Source of the DNA: Cardinalis cardinalis
Taxonomy: Eukaryota > Chordata > Aves > Passeriformes > Cardinalidae
Length of the DNA stretch: 64,000 nucleotides
Assembly: GCA_014549065.1 (NCBI GenBank)
Contig: JACDOX010000155.1
Coordinates: 915,631-979,630 of the forward strand
Reading direction: 5' to 3'
In this document: positions 51,901 through 63,572 of the stretch, piece after piece
How positions within the stretch are numbered: position 1 is the stretch's first letter
Layout of the letters: each line of letters begins with the position of its first letter
Notes under the pieces: generated by a model
The model's database searches: none
Seen by the model: the letters and a program-made list of their open reading frames with translations, nothing else
What the model was told of the DNA's origin: nothing
Program-made: the position numbers and the translations under genes

Positions 51901-52764
51901 CAGGAGTTTGCCACCACAGGGGGGTGGGCAGGGAGGATAGGCAGAAGAGGGGCCCTGGTGCTGTGCTAATTGTCTGCTGCTGCCTGAGGGTGCCCTTTGA
52001 AGAGACCACACTTTGGCAGGATGGTGTTTTCTTCTTCTTCTCCCATTAAGTTCAAGTGATTTTCCAATGCTCTTTCTGTTAAAGCATAGCTGGACCTTAG
52101 GCTAAAGCAAGGATGAGCATTTTTCTCATCCTGGTTTCTAATAAGCTCAGGTGAACTTGTGGAAAGTGCCTTGAAGACTCTATTGACTGGGAGAGAATCA
52201 CATTTCATGTTTGCTGAAATACTCTGTCACTCCCTCACGATCAAAATGACATTGGAGATATGAACGAGGTCATCCAACTTGCCAAACATTTCTGAAANGA
52301 GAGTGAAAAATGCTTTCCTTTTCAGAGGATACTTAGGGGTGAAAAGGTGGAGAGCAGCAGCTCCTGGAATCCCTTCGTTGTGGAGGGGATGTTTCAGGAG
52401 CACAGGGTGAGGGATCTGGACCTGGGCTAGGTCTGGTTGAAATGCTTTGTGCATCCCCAGAGGAAGAGGGAGAGAGGGAGTGAGAGAAAAAGGGGAAGAG
52501 GCTTTGTATCAAAACCAGGTGATCTTTGTTGAGTATTGAGCTGAAAGTTTTGCTCAGCATTAATCATACTAGAAACCAATTTTCATCCTACTGTATTACA
52601 GATTTCAGGAAAAAGGGCATTTGGAAAGAAGAAAAATGCAAGGGAACTCGACTGAGGTATTTAATGCTGGGAGTACGCAGTGAAAACCGATCAGTTCTTC
52701 CTTTCCATGTTAAGTCCTAATATAGCAACAACCTGTCAGTCACTAAAATTAATGGGAGGTACAT
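48998..52764. other. Mixed non-coding sequence, no gene seen
   Basis: GC-rich patches occur at 49020-49160, 50280-50540 and 51830-51960. A 120-codon plus frame (50599-50961) overlaps a 101-codon minus frame; neither is recognised. An AT-rich stretch at 51290-51480 with AATTAATTAATTTTATG has an enhancer-like look but weak support. Purine-rich sequence lies at 52455-52502. Confidence 0.5.
49886..49976. repeat. A-rich (CAAAA)n-like tract
   Basis: About 90 bp made almost wholly of A with interspersed C, including CAAACAAACAAAAAAAC and CAAAACAAAACAAAAT words. On the minus strand it produces an artefactual frame rich in F, V and C. It could be a decayed poly-A or a pure microsatellite. Confidence 0.85.
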
Positions 52765-52890
52765 TAAGAACAAATGAGAGGACATCTTTCTTCACCCAGC
52801 ATGTCCCCAGCCTCTGAAATTCACTACCACAGAAGATCATAAGGACCACTAGGGCAGCTGGAAAAGCTACAGAGGTTTATGTCTAAATAC
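52765..52890 (+). mobile_element. Old CR1-like LINE remnant (ORF2 C-terminus)
   Basis: Translated from 52785 on the plus strand, the sequence reads FFTQHVPSL, a TGA stop at 52815, then NSLPQKII. This matches the conserved end of CR1-family ORF2, where a FFT-Q-R-V...W-NSLP-E-V pattern is typical. The TGA sits where that pattern has tryptophan (TGG to TGA). The nucleotide text (TTCTTCACCCAG, then AATTCACTACCACAGAAG) resembles the older CR1 types common in turtles and basal avian lineages. It is on the opposite strand to the three younger copies and far more decayed. The boundaries are approximate because flanking similarity fades. An L2-type LINE is the main alternative. Confidence 0.7.
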
Positions 52891-53738
52891 CATCACTTAT
52901 ACTTGCTAAAACAGGAGTGATCTAACCACATCTTATGTTAGACTCTGCAGTGATGTTTGAACTGACTNCAAAAATATATGGTCCTGTGGGTGCTCCAAGA
53001 TAGCAGGAAGATCTACTGTTCTCAGATATTTCCATGGTTTTGTTATTTTTGTGGCTTGTACAGTTGAGTTTCATTTTTTAATGTATGTTTTCCCTTTATA
53101 AGCCATTGGGGTTTTTACAAGATGGCTGATATTTGCTGTTAAACTTTCATTTCCCAGGAAGTTTTTTGCTTCATGCTGTAAACACCTGCATGAAAATTGA
53201 ATATAGATGCTAGAGATTGATAGGCACAACTGATTGCTGTACCAAATGAGAATACCAAGCCCTTAGACACTGAGAGATCAAATTGATGACCTGTAAGAAA
53301 TAAGTTCTGATTAAGAAATACCAGGTTGAGAGAAATTCCTGAAAGCAAGGAGACAAGGGAAGATGAAATACTTTTGAGAGTGAATGATGAAGTTGCTGGT
53401 TATGAGTAATTTTGAATTCCCTTTACAGTCTGTTACAGTACATCAGATATATGGCTGATCAGAAAAAATCCTGTATTGTGGCCAGGGATGTGTCAGCACT
53501 TGGGTGATTAGCAAAAATTTGTGTTTGTATTATGGCTTTTCTGCATAGGCAGGTACTGAATATTTACCCCCTCTCTTTTCCTGCTGCTCCCTCAGCAAAG
53601 GAGCATCTTTGGACATTCCACATGTTCTTATAGAAAACATTACATTATTGTCTCCCTCAATAGTAGGTTATCTAGGACATCTGTCTGGGATATGGTGAAA
53701 TTTAGAGTATTGCTTCAAAAAGGCTCCCTGAGGGGAGC

Positions 53739-54221
53739 TTACAGACGTGTTTTGGGGCCTGGTTTTGAGAACCTGACCCTGCAGACACCTTTTGGCCTGA
53801 ATTGTGAATATCTGACTGGAGCCACGAAGGCCAGTAGGACTTCTTGCATGACTAAGTAAGAAATCATTTGCAGGGCTGAGCCCTCANTCTCTGGTAAAAA
53901 GGACTCATCTCTCTCTAGGGGGGCTGTGGGCCCTCTAAAAGCCAGACCATGGTTCACATTTGCAAAAACAAAGGCTCTGTCAGTGCACACTCCGGNCTCT
54001 GTGTCTTTGTGTATTATAACTGGTGGAGCAAAAACCCCAAGNGCTGCAGGGGTAGGTGAGCAAACCTGATTTTTTTTGATGCCCTTTTGTAACTTTACTT
54101 GCCTTTGCTTCTGGTACAGTGCCTGTCCCTCCAGCTGTACCTCTACAGCAGGAAAACAAAGTGGTAAATCAGGCTTTGATGACTGCTGGAGAAGGTGCCT
54201 GCATCTGAATTTTGGTCTCAA
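53739..54221. other. Block open on both strands, possible retrocopy or unknown repeat
   Basis: The minus strand is open for 160 codons from an ATG at 54221, apart from codons containing N. The plus strand is also open for about 70 codons, roughly 53854-54060. The base composition is richer in GC than the flanks. Neither translation contains a domain I recognise. A pyrimidine tract ending in CTGGTACAG (54111-54119) resembles a splice acceptor. It is followed by a 29-codon plus-strand frame that ends in TGA at 54206. The block may be a decayed retrocopy, an unclassified LTR or other repeat, or chance. I do not call a gene. Confidence 0.3.
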
Positions 54222-54875
54222 AAATGGCTTAAGAGGATTACAAATTGAAGATAAGTTCCTTTACTCTGATATGGATTTTCGTTTGATTTTTACTTTATGT
54301 TTTCAAAAAGAACTGTCAGTGTGTTTGTTCAACTGAGTATATATGATGTTATAATTGTTTTGTTTAGTACTGTAAATATTACGTGTGATTAATCTTGTTC
54401 ATGCTGGAAAGGTATTTGAGTTTCTTACCAGCCAGTATATGTTTAAGGTTTGCTTTATTTATGTGGAGAAAATGACAAAGACTGTAGCTGAGGAGACAGA
54501 AGAAAATGAGAGTGGTGCACTAAAAAAAACTGAGGTTGAAAACTGGGGGAACAGTGCTGCTCTGCTGTGCTCTGGATTGGGGTGACACTGTGTTGTGGAG
54601 GGTCAGAGCTAAAGATTGCTGGCAATTGTCACATCCAACCTACGATAACAGAGGAACTAACAGGAGCCCGAGGAGCAGGATGTGACCCTAAAGGCCAGAG
54701 AGAATAAGCCAGAGAGCCTGCAGGAGACGTCTTCCCCAGAGTTTAAATCTTTTGTAAATAGCTTGTTCCATCACAAGTACTGATATCATGACCCTGAGCT
54801 ATTGAAGTTGCTGCTTTCAATAGATCCTGGAGGCTCCATTAATACTGCTAGATCATTCACACAAGATGACATGAT

Positions 54876-54977
54876 ATTCCTTTCCTTCCCTTCTTTTTTC
54901 TTCTTTTTTTTTATTTTCTTTTTTTGTACTTCCTGAGCAGTCTGCACTTAGGAAAAGAAAAAAAAGAAAAAAAAAAA
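54876..54977. repeat. Poly-pyrimidine then poly-purine inverted pair
   Basis: A C/T tract (54878-54925, ending in long T runs) is followed about 26 bp later by an A/G tract (54952-54977). The tracts are roughly complementary and could fold into a long A/T stem. Typical of low-complexity sequence; the arrangement is unusual. Confidence 0.65.
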
Positions 54978-55219
54978 CCCAACCCAACCAGCCTTCTCCA
55001 AGAGAGCATCTACTTAAAATGTAATAATAAATTGTACCCCATTAGGGTTAAAATAAACACAGCTACAGCCCTGCCATACTTTTGGGAAACACCGCTGTTC
55101 TATTTTATTTTAATACTGCAGGACTGTTTTGCTCTCACTCCACACCAGCCTCACAAATCACTGGTGCAGTGCTCTCACTAACTTGTCTGTATTATGTTCA
55201 TTTTCTGGGTGGCAATAAA

Positions 55220-55960
55220 TATTAGAATAAAATAAACTAAAGACTGCTGGCTGGGGCTCTGTTAGCTATCTTTATGGTTTCCACGGCAGCTGAATGACAG
55301 CTCGGGCTGGAAGCAAGCGGCCCCTTTTCACCAAGTAAATTTAGCCTTGGGAAGGATGAACATCTTCTAACTCTTGAGCTGTGATGGTTGATGCCAGTCA
55401 GTAAATCAGTCAGATTTTAATTATCGGACACATGACAGGGAGCAGTGACAGGCGGCAGTCCGCTGGAGAGCATTCCTTCAAAGCAGCTTTAAAAACACAG
55501 CAGCACTTGAAGAGGAAAACCAAGTGAACAGAACACAGTCACAGCTGAATTGCAGGACATTAATAGCATGATGGAATTCCCTTCCTAATAATTTTAACTG
55601 CTTCTTGGCCACAGCCTTCCAGGCTTAACACAGCTTTACTGGGAATTTATTTTTTTTCTAACCTGCCTTTATACAGACCTGTGGTTTTTAATAGAGTTTC
55701 ACACAGTTACTTGCATAAGCAGCTGTTTGGTGCAAAGAAAGCAGTGACAGATTTATAATGCAGCAAAATCTGCTAATTGGATGGATGAAATTGCATTTCT
55801 GACAGTGGCCCCTCTATGAAAATTGGTAACATACCTCACAATGATTTGCATATGTAAGAACTTGATTATTTATGATATTTTGCCTTTTATGTTGATCCTA
55901 TGATTAATTCTTGGGTAATTACCTATAAACACCTCCCTGGAAGCCTCTTTAGATAATACG
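55220..55960. promoter_or_regulatory. Enhancer-like block with TGACAG cluster
   Basis: The hexamer TGACAG, the core of MEIS/PREP/TGIF homeodomain sites, occurs at 55295, 55433, 55446, 55745 and 55800, all on the plus strand. The 55745 copy runs into ATTTATAATG, giving a MEIS-plus-HOX-like composite. TTAATTATCGG lies near 55418. CpGs are retained (CCACGGCAGC, AAGCAAGCGGCC, GACAGGCGGCAGTCCGC). There is no repeat and no recognisable reading frame. The factor assignment is inference from motif knowledge. Confidence 0.35.
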
Positions 55961-58900
55961 GGCTTGGTGGTTAGTGAAAGGTTATGGGAATTTTACAAAA
56001 TCTATTTAGACAATTCTCAGGATATTTAGAAACACTTTATAGTTTCAATGCGTATTTGGGGGAAACTGGGGAATTACCATGTATTAGCTGGATTTTTTTT
56101 TTAAGAGCCATTAAGGGAATCAAAGTCATCTTTGGAAAAGATCACCGAGCTAATAAAAAGCTTAAGAGAAAACAAAATAATTATAATAATAATATCAACA
56201 ACAACAAAGCTCTTCAAAATATACTACAGAGCTACCTTTGCAAGTGGGCAGCTTGCCATTAATTGTTAACTGCAATACACGAAAAGGAAACTGAAGTGTG
56301 GCCTTAAATTGTTCTGCTGTTTCTCTTGCCCTGGTTTAAGTTCATTTGGGCTCTTGAGAGGGAGGCTTTGCTCAGGCTGGGTCCCATGGGGCACTTGAAC
56401 CTTTCCCATGCTCCAGCTGCCATGGCACACCTGGAATAGCCTGTCCCCCCACCCAGGGCACCAACAACNCAGCCCAGCTCAGAGCACCCTGCTGAGAGTA
56501 TGTGGGGATGTGAAAACAAAACCAGTGATTGACTTATTCTCAGTGAAGATCTATAATTTTTCAGTGAGTAACCCACAGCCAGGTACTCATAGTCCATGCT
56601 TTAGGATTGGGCCTCTCATCTTCTATGAAAATAAATGTNTGTTCTACTGAACCAAAAATTACTTAGGATCTGTTAATGAATCCCTCTTCCCAGTGGGAAT
56701 CATATTGTGCACTTGAACTCTGAGTAGTTTTTGATTTTCTAGGTTAGGCTTCAAAAACAACTTTAATTTCATTGCTTCTATGGGAAGAGCTTCATAATAG
56801 GAATGNAGGTTTCCAACAAGTACATAACTGCTCAGCATTGNTGGAGTTTCTTGGTAATCACCTTCNCAAAGCTAAACAGCTTCATTTTATTATTTGTTTT
56901 ATAAAAGAAAATCTGTAGATTGTCAAATGTTCAGTTTCCCTTGTTTTGTTTTGTTTCTAAAAGAAACAGAGGAAAGGAAAAGTAGCTTTTTTTTCCCAAT
57001 GCCCTTATTTTCCAGTCAGGCAATTCAAACGTTCTTCCCAGGTGAGAGGAGCAGAGGTTCAACCAGTACCAATCCAAAANGGGTTTGTCAAGTGCTTGTC
57101 AGCTTCCAGTTGTCCATGGTTCTTAGAGTGTGGAACATGCAATTAGTCCTGTTTAAATGAATCATGAGCCAAGGACAAGGATCAGGGCCTGCTGTGCAGG
57201 ACACTGCCCTGCATATTCTGATAACTCAGCATTCATGGGTGTGCTGCTTCCCCACCCTTCACTCCAGCTCTGTACCTGTACTCCAGCTGCTCAGCTTCAC
57301 TGGAAGACAGTCAGAAATACACGAAATACTTCCCAAATGCTGCTTTCCCAGCAAAGCTAGTGCTGCAATTGCTGTGGTGACATTTTCTGCCTGAAGGTGG
57401 GAGAGGATGAGGGTGTGTGTTGGGAAAGGCATCCTCCTGCTGATGAGGAATGGGGAGGGACAAGACCTGGGAAGTGTGGCTCACTGTCAGGGTGTTTTTA
57501 GGAGAATGGACCATGCCTCATTTGATTCCACTTGTAAATAAGGATGAATTTGAGGCTGGAATCAGTGAAACCTAGAGCAGAATCTGGACATCATGTCAAG
57601 ATCACTGGAGGATATTCATCTAGTCTGGATGAGTTGCTTTGTTGTGTTGTTGAGATGTATGAACAGGTTATTCAGGTGACTTGAATAATAAACTGTAATT
57701 TCTACAGAAAACAGAGATTTGTAAGCAGACAGCAATATATGCCAGTGTTTTACTGTGATTATTAAATTCTGCAGGAAATGCATCGCATAATCCATACTCT
57801 TTGTGGTTTTTTATTTCTGTGTGAACAAGGGGATGTTATGGCTGCAGACAAAGAAAGAAATCATCCAGCACTGAGTTTGATGGAAAAAACCTCACCCCCT
57901 TTATAAGGCTCCCCTCCTGGCTAGGGGACAAATAACCCAGATAAAGAAACAGCCCTTTCAGAAAGGTGGGAAGGTAATGAAACTACAAAAAGCAGATGAA
58001 CTCAGATTTTTTGCTAGCATAAGTCACCATAGCTTCACTGGGATGGAATCAAGTAGAGATCTTTTTCTGAGAATTTTGCAGATTTCAGAAAAGAAAAGCC
58101 AGTAGAACCTAGAGGAGATTCCATACATTATTGGAAGCATATGACATCCAGAAAATATAGCTTTCTATAAGCAGAATTTAATAATAAGGAAAGTTTGTGT
58201 GGATTTCTAAGGTAAACACACTACAGTGAATGGCAAAGTGATATTATTCACTAATACCAGATAAAAGATAAATTATATCATACCAAATATGACAACCAAG
58301 TCCTCTCATTACAGGCAGTATTTTCACAGTTGTATTTTTCTATTCCTGGGGTTTTGGTTGACAGTGAAATATATAATCATATACTTGAGTATTCAAAGAA
58401 CCTGCTTATGATTTGCTTTTCCTCATCTGTGAAAAAAGAAGGTTTTCTGGGAGTTTTTCTTCTCTTATTGCAGTATTTTGCAGTAGATAAGGAGAGAGAA
58501 ACATGGGAAATCTAAGATTAAGCCTGTAATTTAAACAATAGTGTACCTAACTGCCAAAATTAGAATAGAATTTGAGATATCCAGAGAAGGTTTGGTTTAG
58601 ATATAGGGTCCAGGAGCAATATCTGCATACAGATTTAGATCTGAGCCNCTCTCAGATCCCAATCTCCTCAAATGTGTGCTGGAGAGGGAAGAGGAGGGGG
58701 TCACAGTGCATTGGACTGGACTGTTCCCTGCTGCAGAGGGCAGGGCGACAGCCACTGCCCCTGACAGGGCTGATGCCAGTTATCCTGACCTTGGTCCATT
58801 TCATTGGCCAAACTGNGCACAAATGTTACCATTTTAATAAGGATTTGCAGCCACTTTCCATCATGAATGCAAATGCTCAAAGCACCCAGTAAGGGATGAG

Positions 58901-61900
58901 CCCGTGTCTGGTTAACAAAATGTTTCCAGTGGCTGTCACTCAGGTTGTTCACTTTGTNATTTTCCCTTGCATCTCTGCCTCTTAAAAAATGTTCTTGGGC
59001 TCAAAGTGTATTTATACATTTTAACTAAGTCTAATAACAGCCCTTGAGAGGTAGAAGGCCTCTTCACCCACCACTACCATGCAGCTGCTCTTTTAATAGT
59101 GAGCAAGAAAGCTTCTGAGCTGTCCTGAGCAGGAAACAAACACTATCTCAGGCACTTGGAAGGGTAGGTAGACAGAGAAGAGCTGGAGAGTGTCCAGAAG
59201 GCTGCTGCACAGAGAAAACCACCAGGAACTCTGGTTTACATCTTTTCTGAAGGCTTATTCCATTAGCAATGAAGTTCCTCCCTTCGTACCATGCTTGGTC
59301 ATACTGGCCCATAAAAGAAACATGAGACCTCTTGAATCACTCTCCCCATTTCCTGCAGCACCCAAGTGTGTTCTGGAGAGACTCTTTGCAGATGTAGGCT
59401 GGCCTCCACACCACTTCAACCTGAATTATTAAAAAGTCTTAAGACATTAAAAATCACCTTGGCAAATCCAAAGCCAATCAGGGACTGAAACTAGAAATTT
59501 CAAGTGTTATTGCCAGCCTCCAGTACAAGGGTTCAAAGTGTGTCTCCTAACTCTGACTTTATCAAATCAATGACTTACTCTTTCCAGGATAATCTGCTTG
59601 ACAGCACTGGGAAGGATGAAGTATCTGTGAGACTGCATTTAGCTGGGCCAGTTTAGCATTTAGCTCAGCCAATGTGAGCTCAGCATTAGTACTTCTGAGA
59701 AATGGAGCTGAGCTTTTCTGGTTCTTAACAGGACAAAGACCACCCCTGTTAACCCAGGCAGCACAGTACTTTTGGGAGGTTTAAATTTAGAGTGTGAACA
59801 GTAATTGCGCAGTGGTAACTCCCCTTACTACAACATCAGGTGGTGGAATGCCAGGGAAAATGGCTGGAATTGCAGGAGTCTTCTGCCCTCTGCAACCTGC
59901 ACGCAGTCACACTGCAGTGCATGGGGACAAGGTGGTGGCACANCTACAGCAGGAAAATATCCACTCTATTCTGTCCAAAAGAGAAGGAATTAAACTTGTC
60001 TATTGCTGTCATTAAAGCAAAAACTTTGCAGAAGCAAGAGCAATTGTAAGCTGCAGTACTTTCCGTATACCTGAGCATTTAGAATGCTTCCAAGACAGAA
60101 ATAGGTGCCAGAAGCTGTCTGATATATTTTTGGGTGGCATTAAATTAGTTTCACTAGCAAAAAAATGATTTGGTAGAGTAAACTATATCCATCAATGGAA
60201 AAGAAGTGGTCAGATGGGAGAGTATAATATGACTGGCTTAGGCAAAAGGCCCTTTTTCCCAATTACAATTAATTTCAGTGGACTTGGGCCTACAAGCCCC
60301 TGGCCTTGGGCACTTTTCACATCATAACAGTTGTGGGGAGGGAAAATGCAGAGATGAAATGCAGCCATTCAAAACTAGCCCAAAGCTGTTCTAGCAAATA
60401 GACAGACTTTTCTCATTTTCATGAAACCATTGAATATATGAATTTCACTGGATTCACTTTCTTGTGCCAAAGAAGTCAACATAGTTCATCCTGGCATGTT
60501 CAAAATTGGAAGGATCTGATTGACAGAAGAGGGAGATGGCAGATTCAGAATATTCAAATCTTGCTGTTACACAGTTCACTGCAATACAAAAGATACACAC
60601 ACAAAGAAATACTGCTGACAGTCCATCCATTGCAGTGTGCCATATACACTTTACATTCCCTCGAAAATATTTTTTGTGCCTTTCTGTTTTATTGCCTCAT
60701 AATTATCTTTTAAACTTCATATTATATTTTCATATTTTGAACTAGATTCCTCATGGGTCATTCTTTAAATTTAGAGCCATGCAGTGCTTTTCTTCTTTTA
60801 GGGAAGATATCTAACTATATTTTCTCTTCCAGAAAAGGTCTNTCTCAATAGGTTTTAATTTTTTGGACTGTGTCCAATAATACAGCTTACCTCAAATCAA
60901 GGGTGTTTCTTGAGAAAATGTGGTATTTAAACTTAGAACCAACAGGAAGAAAACGTACGAAACCCCAATAAAGAGTGTTTGACTAATCCTAGACTTAAAT
61001 ATTGCACTGAAGCATGGCATACANATATCCAAATTATCCTTAAGCAAACTGGGGCNTTTTAAGGAAGGAGTCATCCCCTGNCCATGGGGATGTGATTCTT
61101 CATACATGTGCTTTACCCTATTTTCCTACAGAATAAATGCCCTAAGATTTGCCAAAATCCAGAGAATGGGCTGAGCCCTGAGAAAACAGGCAAGTNTTTT
61201 TGTGAGGCTAAACAGAGCAGTGCTATTTGAGGAGAGAGAGGTGCTCAGTGTGCCCCTGTGACAGTGTGGGGCTGGAAAACCCCCCAGCCCCTCACAGAGC
61301 TCCTGTCTCTGTAGGGACACGTCTCCCATGCAGCTCAGTTGGCAGCTCAGGGAGGAGCAGGGAAAACCTCTGGCTCCTGTTTGTTCCCTTCTCCTCCTCC
61401 CCAGTGCATCTGCTCAGGGAATGTTTTGCTGTGAAAGTTTTTAATAATAAATAGGTACAATGCTGTGTCTTTCTGTAAGAGAGGGCCAAGCCAAAGGCAG
61501 TGCCTTGCACTTATTGCAGAGATTGGTGTTGACCCCCAGCTGCTGTGGGGTTTCATTCAGGGCCCCTTCCTGTGGAGANCTGGTAGGAATAGCCCTTTGC
61601 TGCTCTTTTTTATGCAGGAGACATGGAGAACTTCCCTGGGTGCTCACGTGAGGAGGAANCCCTGACCCACCCACGGAGACCAGCCCTAAGGGAAGGACAG
61701 CTGGGGGATGAGCAGATCCTCCATACTCCTATCAATGTCTGGGAAAACTTCAGGTAGGATTCTGGCAGAGAGATGAATGTGAATTCAGGAATTAATTCCC
61801 ATTCCAGGATGTGCAGGGAAGCAAAGAGCTGGGAAATTCCCAGATTNATATTAAATCACAAGATCTGTTTGTTGTGGACAAGAAATAGATATATTTAGTT

Positions 61901-62539
61901 GTTTTTTGTTTTGTTTTTGNTTTTTTTTCCAGAGGAATGGGAAACAAATTCCATCCCAGTGCAGGCAGTGCAGGCAATCTAAGCATTAGGAGAACACGTG
62001 CCNGTATTCCTTTGATGCTGCCCTCAGCTGACCACACACATTTCCCTAAAAGGGGAGGCCATGGTTGGTAAAGGTAAGTTATGAAATTAGAGTCTCCATT
62101 CCTGCATTTCTTAGCTCTGAGGCACTCCCCAAGTAACTTGAGTCCCAGCAGTGTGAGGCCCAAAGCTCAGCCCAGCGGTCGGAGCTCAGCAGATGATGAA
62201 TGAACGGTGCCTGGCTGCTGGCTTGGTAAGGAAAGCAGGTGAGCCCTGTCTGGGCCTGAGTTCAGCCAGAACACTTCAAACAGGACCAGCCAATACATCT
62301 TCTCATCTCCTGCTTTGTTTGCCATTAGGCAATCCCTCCTCAGGCTTTCTTGTGTTCTGCACAGTCGTCCATTTGAGCTGCCATTCTCTTTGGCAAGCTG
62401 CAGGATTCTCAAACNCAGGTTGCGGCAGGTATTTCCCAAAGCACACAGTGCACTCACTTCTGGGAACCCTTTGTAGCATCTACTCTACTAAGGGCTAGCA
62501 GCTCTGGTTTGCCATTTCAAGCTTATGATTAAACATTTT
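55961..62539. other. Non-coding sequence, no gene seen
   Basis: AT-rich with GC-richer patches at 56330-56480, 58680-58800 and 61220-61420. Words such as AATTTCAGTGGACTTGGGCC at 60270-60289 resemble old amniote repeats, but too little survives to call one. No frame has a recognisable product. Confidence 0.5.
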
Positions 62540-63480
62540 ATCTTAAGCCATCAAAAAAGCCCTCCTTACAAGACTAAATAGAACACTTCACATGAAACCT
62601 TTCCTATGAAAAGGAGGTTTCTGGATATGAGATATTCAGTAATTAATGCAGCTTGATAGAATCTATAAATGTACACTGTAGCAATGCTATTTGCTTTAAG
62701 TACTACTTTAAGCAGAAAAAGGCGATGAATCCCCCTTCCAGTGTCTGATTTTATGTTTAAGAGCTAATGAACTGAATTCTTCGTAAACATTGGCAAAAGA
62801 TGCAAATGAACAGACAGATTCTCCAAATGCAAAGGGACACATGAGAAAGAGCTAATTTCACACAATTGACACTCTAACCTTTTTGGATCAGTGGAATTAG
62901 AGGCTGATTAATCTGCCATGATTAGCATTTATTGAAGCTTTTGACACTGCTGCATTGTTTTTCTTTTCCTTTTCTTTTGTGTCTCTGAGAGTTAACAGTT
63001 TATAATACATTTAACTACCAGTCCATCACCCTGACAGGGTCATAGCTTTCCTTTATGGACTTTTAAAATTAATAACAGACAGTTCTATTTTGACATGCCC
63101 TTGCTTCTGCTGCAGAACTCGGCTGTTTAATTGTAGAGCTGGCCTCTTGTGGCCAAATGCTCCCGATGTTTAGCAAGGGTTGAAAATATGGATGTTAGGA
63201 GAAAAACTGGCAGATGGCTGACAAGGCATTTTTACTCATAACACACCAGTAAAACTTTAACTCAGAAGATTTAGTGCTAGAGCTTTGCAGTCAGCAAGCT
63301 GCAGCCATATGCAGATTTTTTTTTTCGAACTTCTAAACTGATGGTTTTGCAAAGTGTGCATAAGCAGCCTTTATTGATTATGATGTTAAAAATTGAAAGC
63401 GTCAGTATCATTTAGCTTGAGACACTTTTAAAGAAAAAATGAACATTCATTTTCATTATGAAGTCCTGATAGGCCAGACA
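62540..63480. promoter_or_regulatory. Enhancer-like block (unverified)
   Basis: This block carries an octamer ATGCAAAT at 62800-62807 and a K50-homeodomain palindrome GATTAATC at 62906-62913, followed closely by GATTAG. A CTCF-like word lies at 63139-63155. Retained CpGs include CTCCCGATG and GAAAGCGTC. Mobile elements and open frames are absent. The texture fits a conserved non-coding element. Confidence 0.3.
63139..63155 (-). promoter_or_regulatory. CTCF-like motif
   Basis: CTGGCCTCTTGTGGCCA resembles a CTCF core in reverse orientation (GCCCTCTAGTGGC-type). Relative to the 10.58 kb motif it is on the other strand, so the pair would be convergent if both were real. Confidence 0.22.
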
Positions 63481-63545
63481 CTAGTAAGGTCTATGATCTT
63501 TATTTTTTAGAACTAAGGCATGGAACACTCTTGCTGTGCTTTATA

Positions 63546-63572
63546 TTTTTTTTGTGTGTTTTTTTTTTTTTC
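63546..63572. repeat. T-rich tract
   Basis: Two T runs separated by GTGTG, the second about 13 T long. Confidence 0.75.

Noticed and set aside
54598..54740. A possible LTR start (TGTGGAGGGTCAGAGC)
   Set aside because: No matching terminal repeat, polyadenylation signal, primer-binding site or target duplication was found.
59170..59440. A possible extra CR1 fragment (words like GGAGAGTGTCCAGAAGGCTG)
   Set aside because: Only one short word resembles CR1; neighbouring blocks do not follow in order.
60256..60320. A possible old amniote repeat near AATTTCAGTGGACTTGGGCC
   Set aside because: Too short and diverged to separate from chance.
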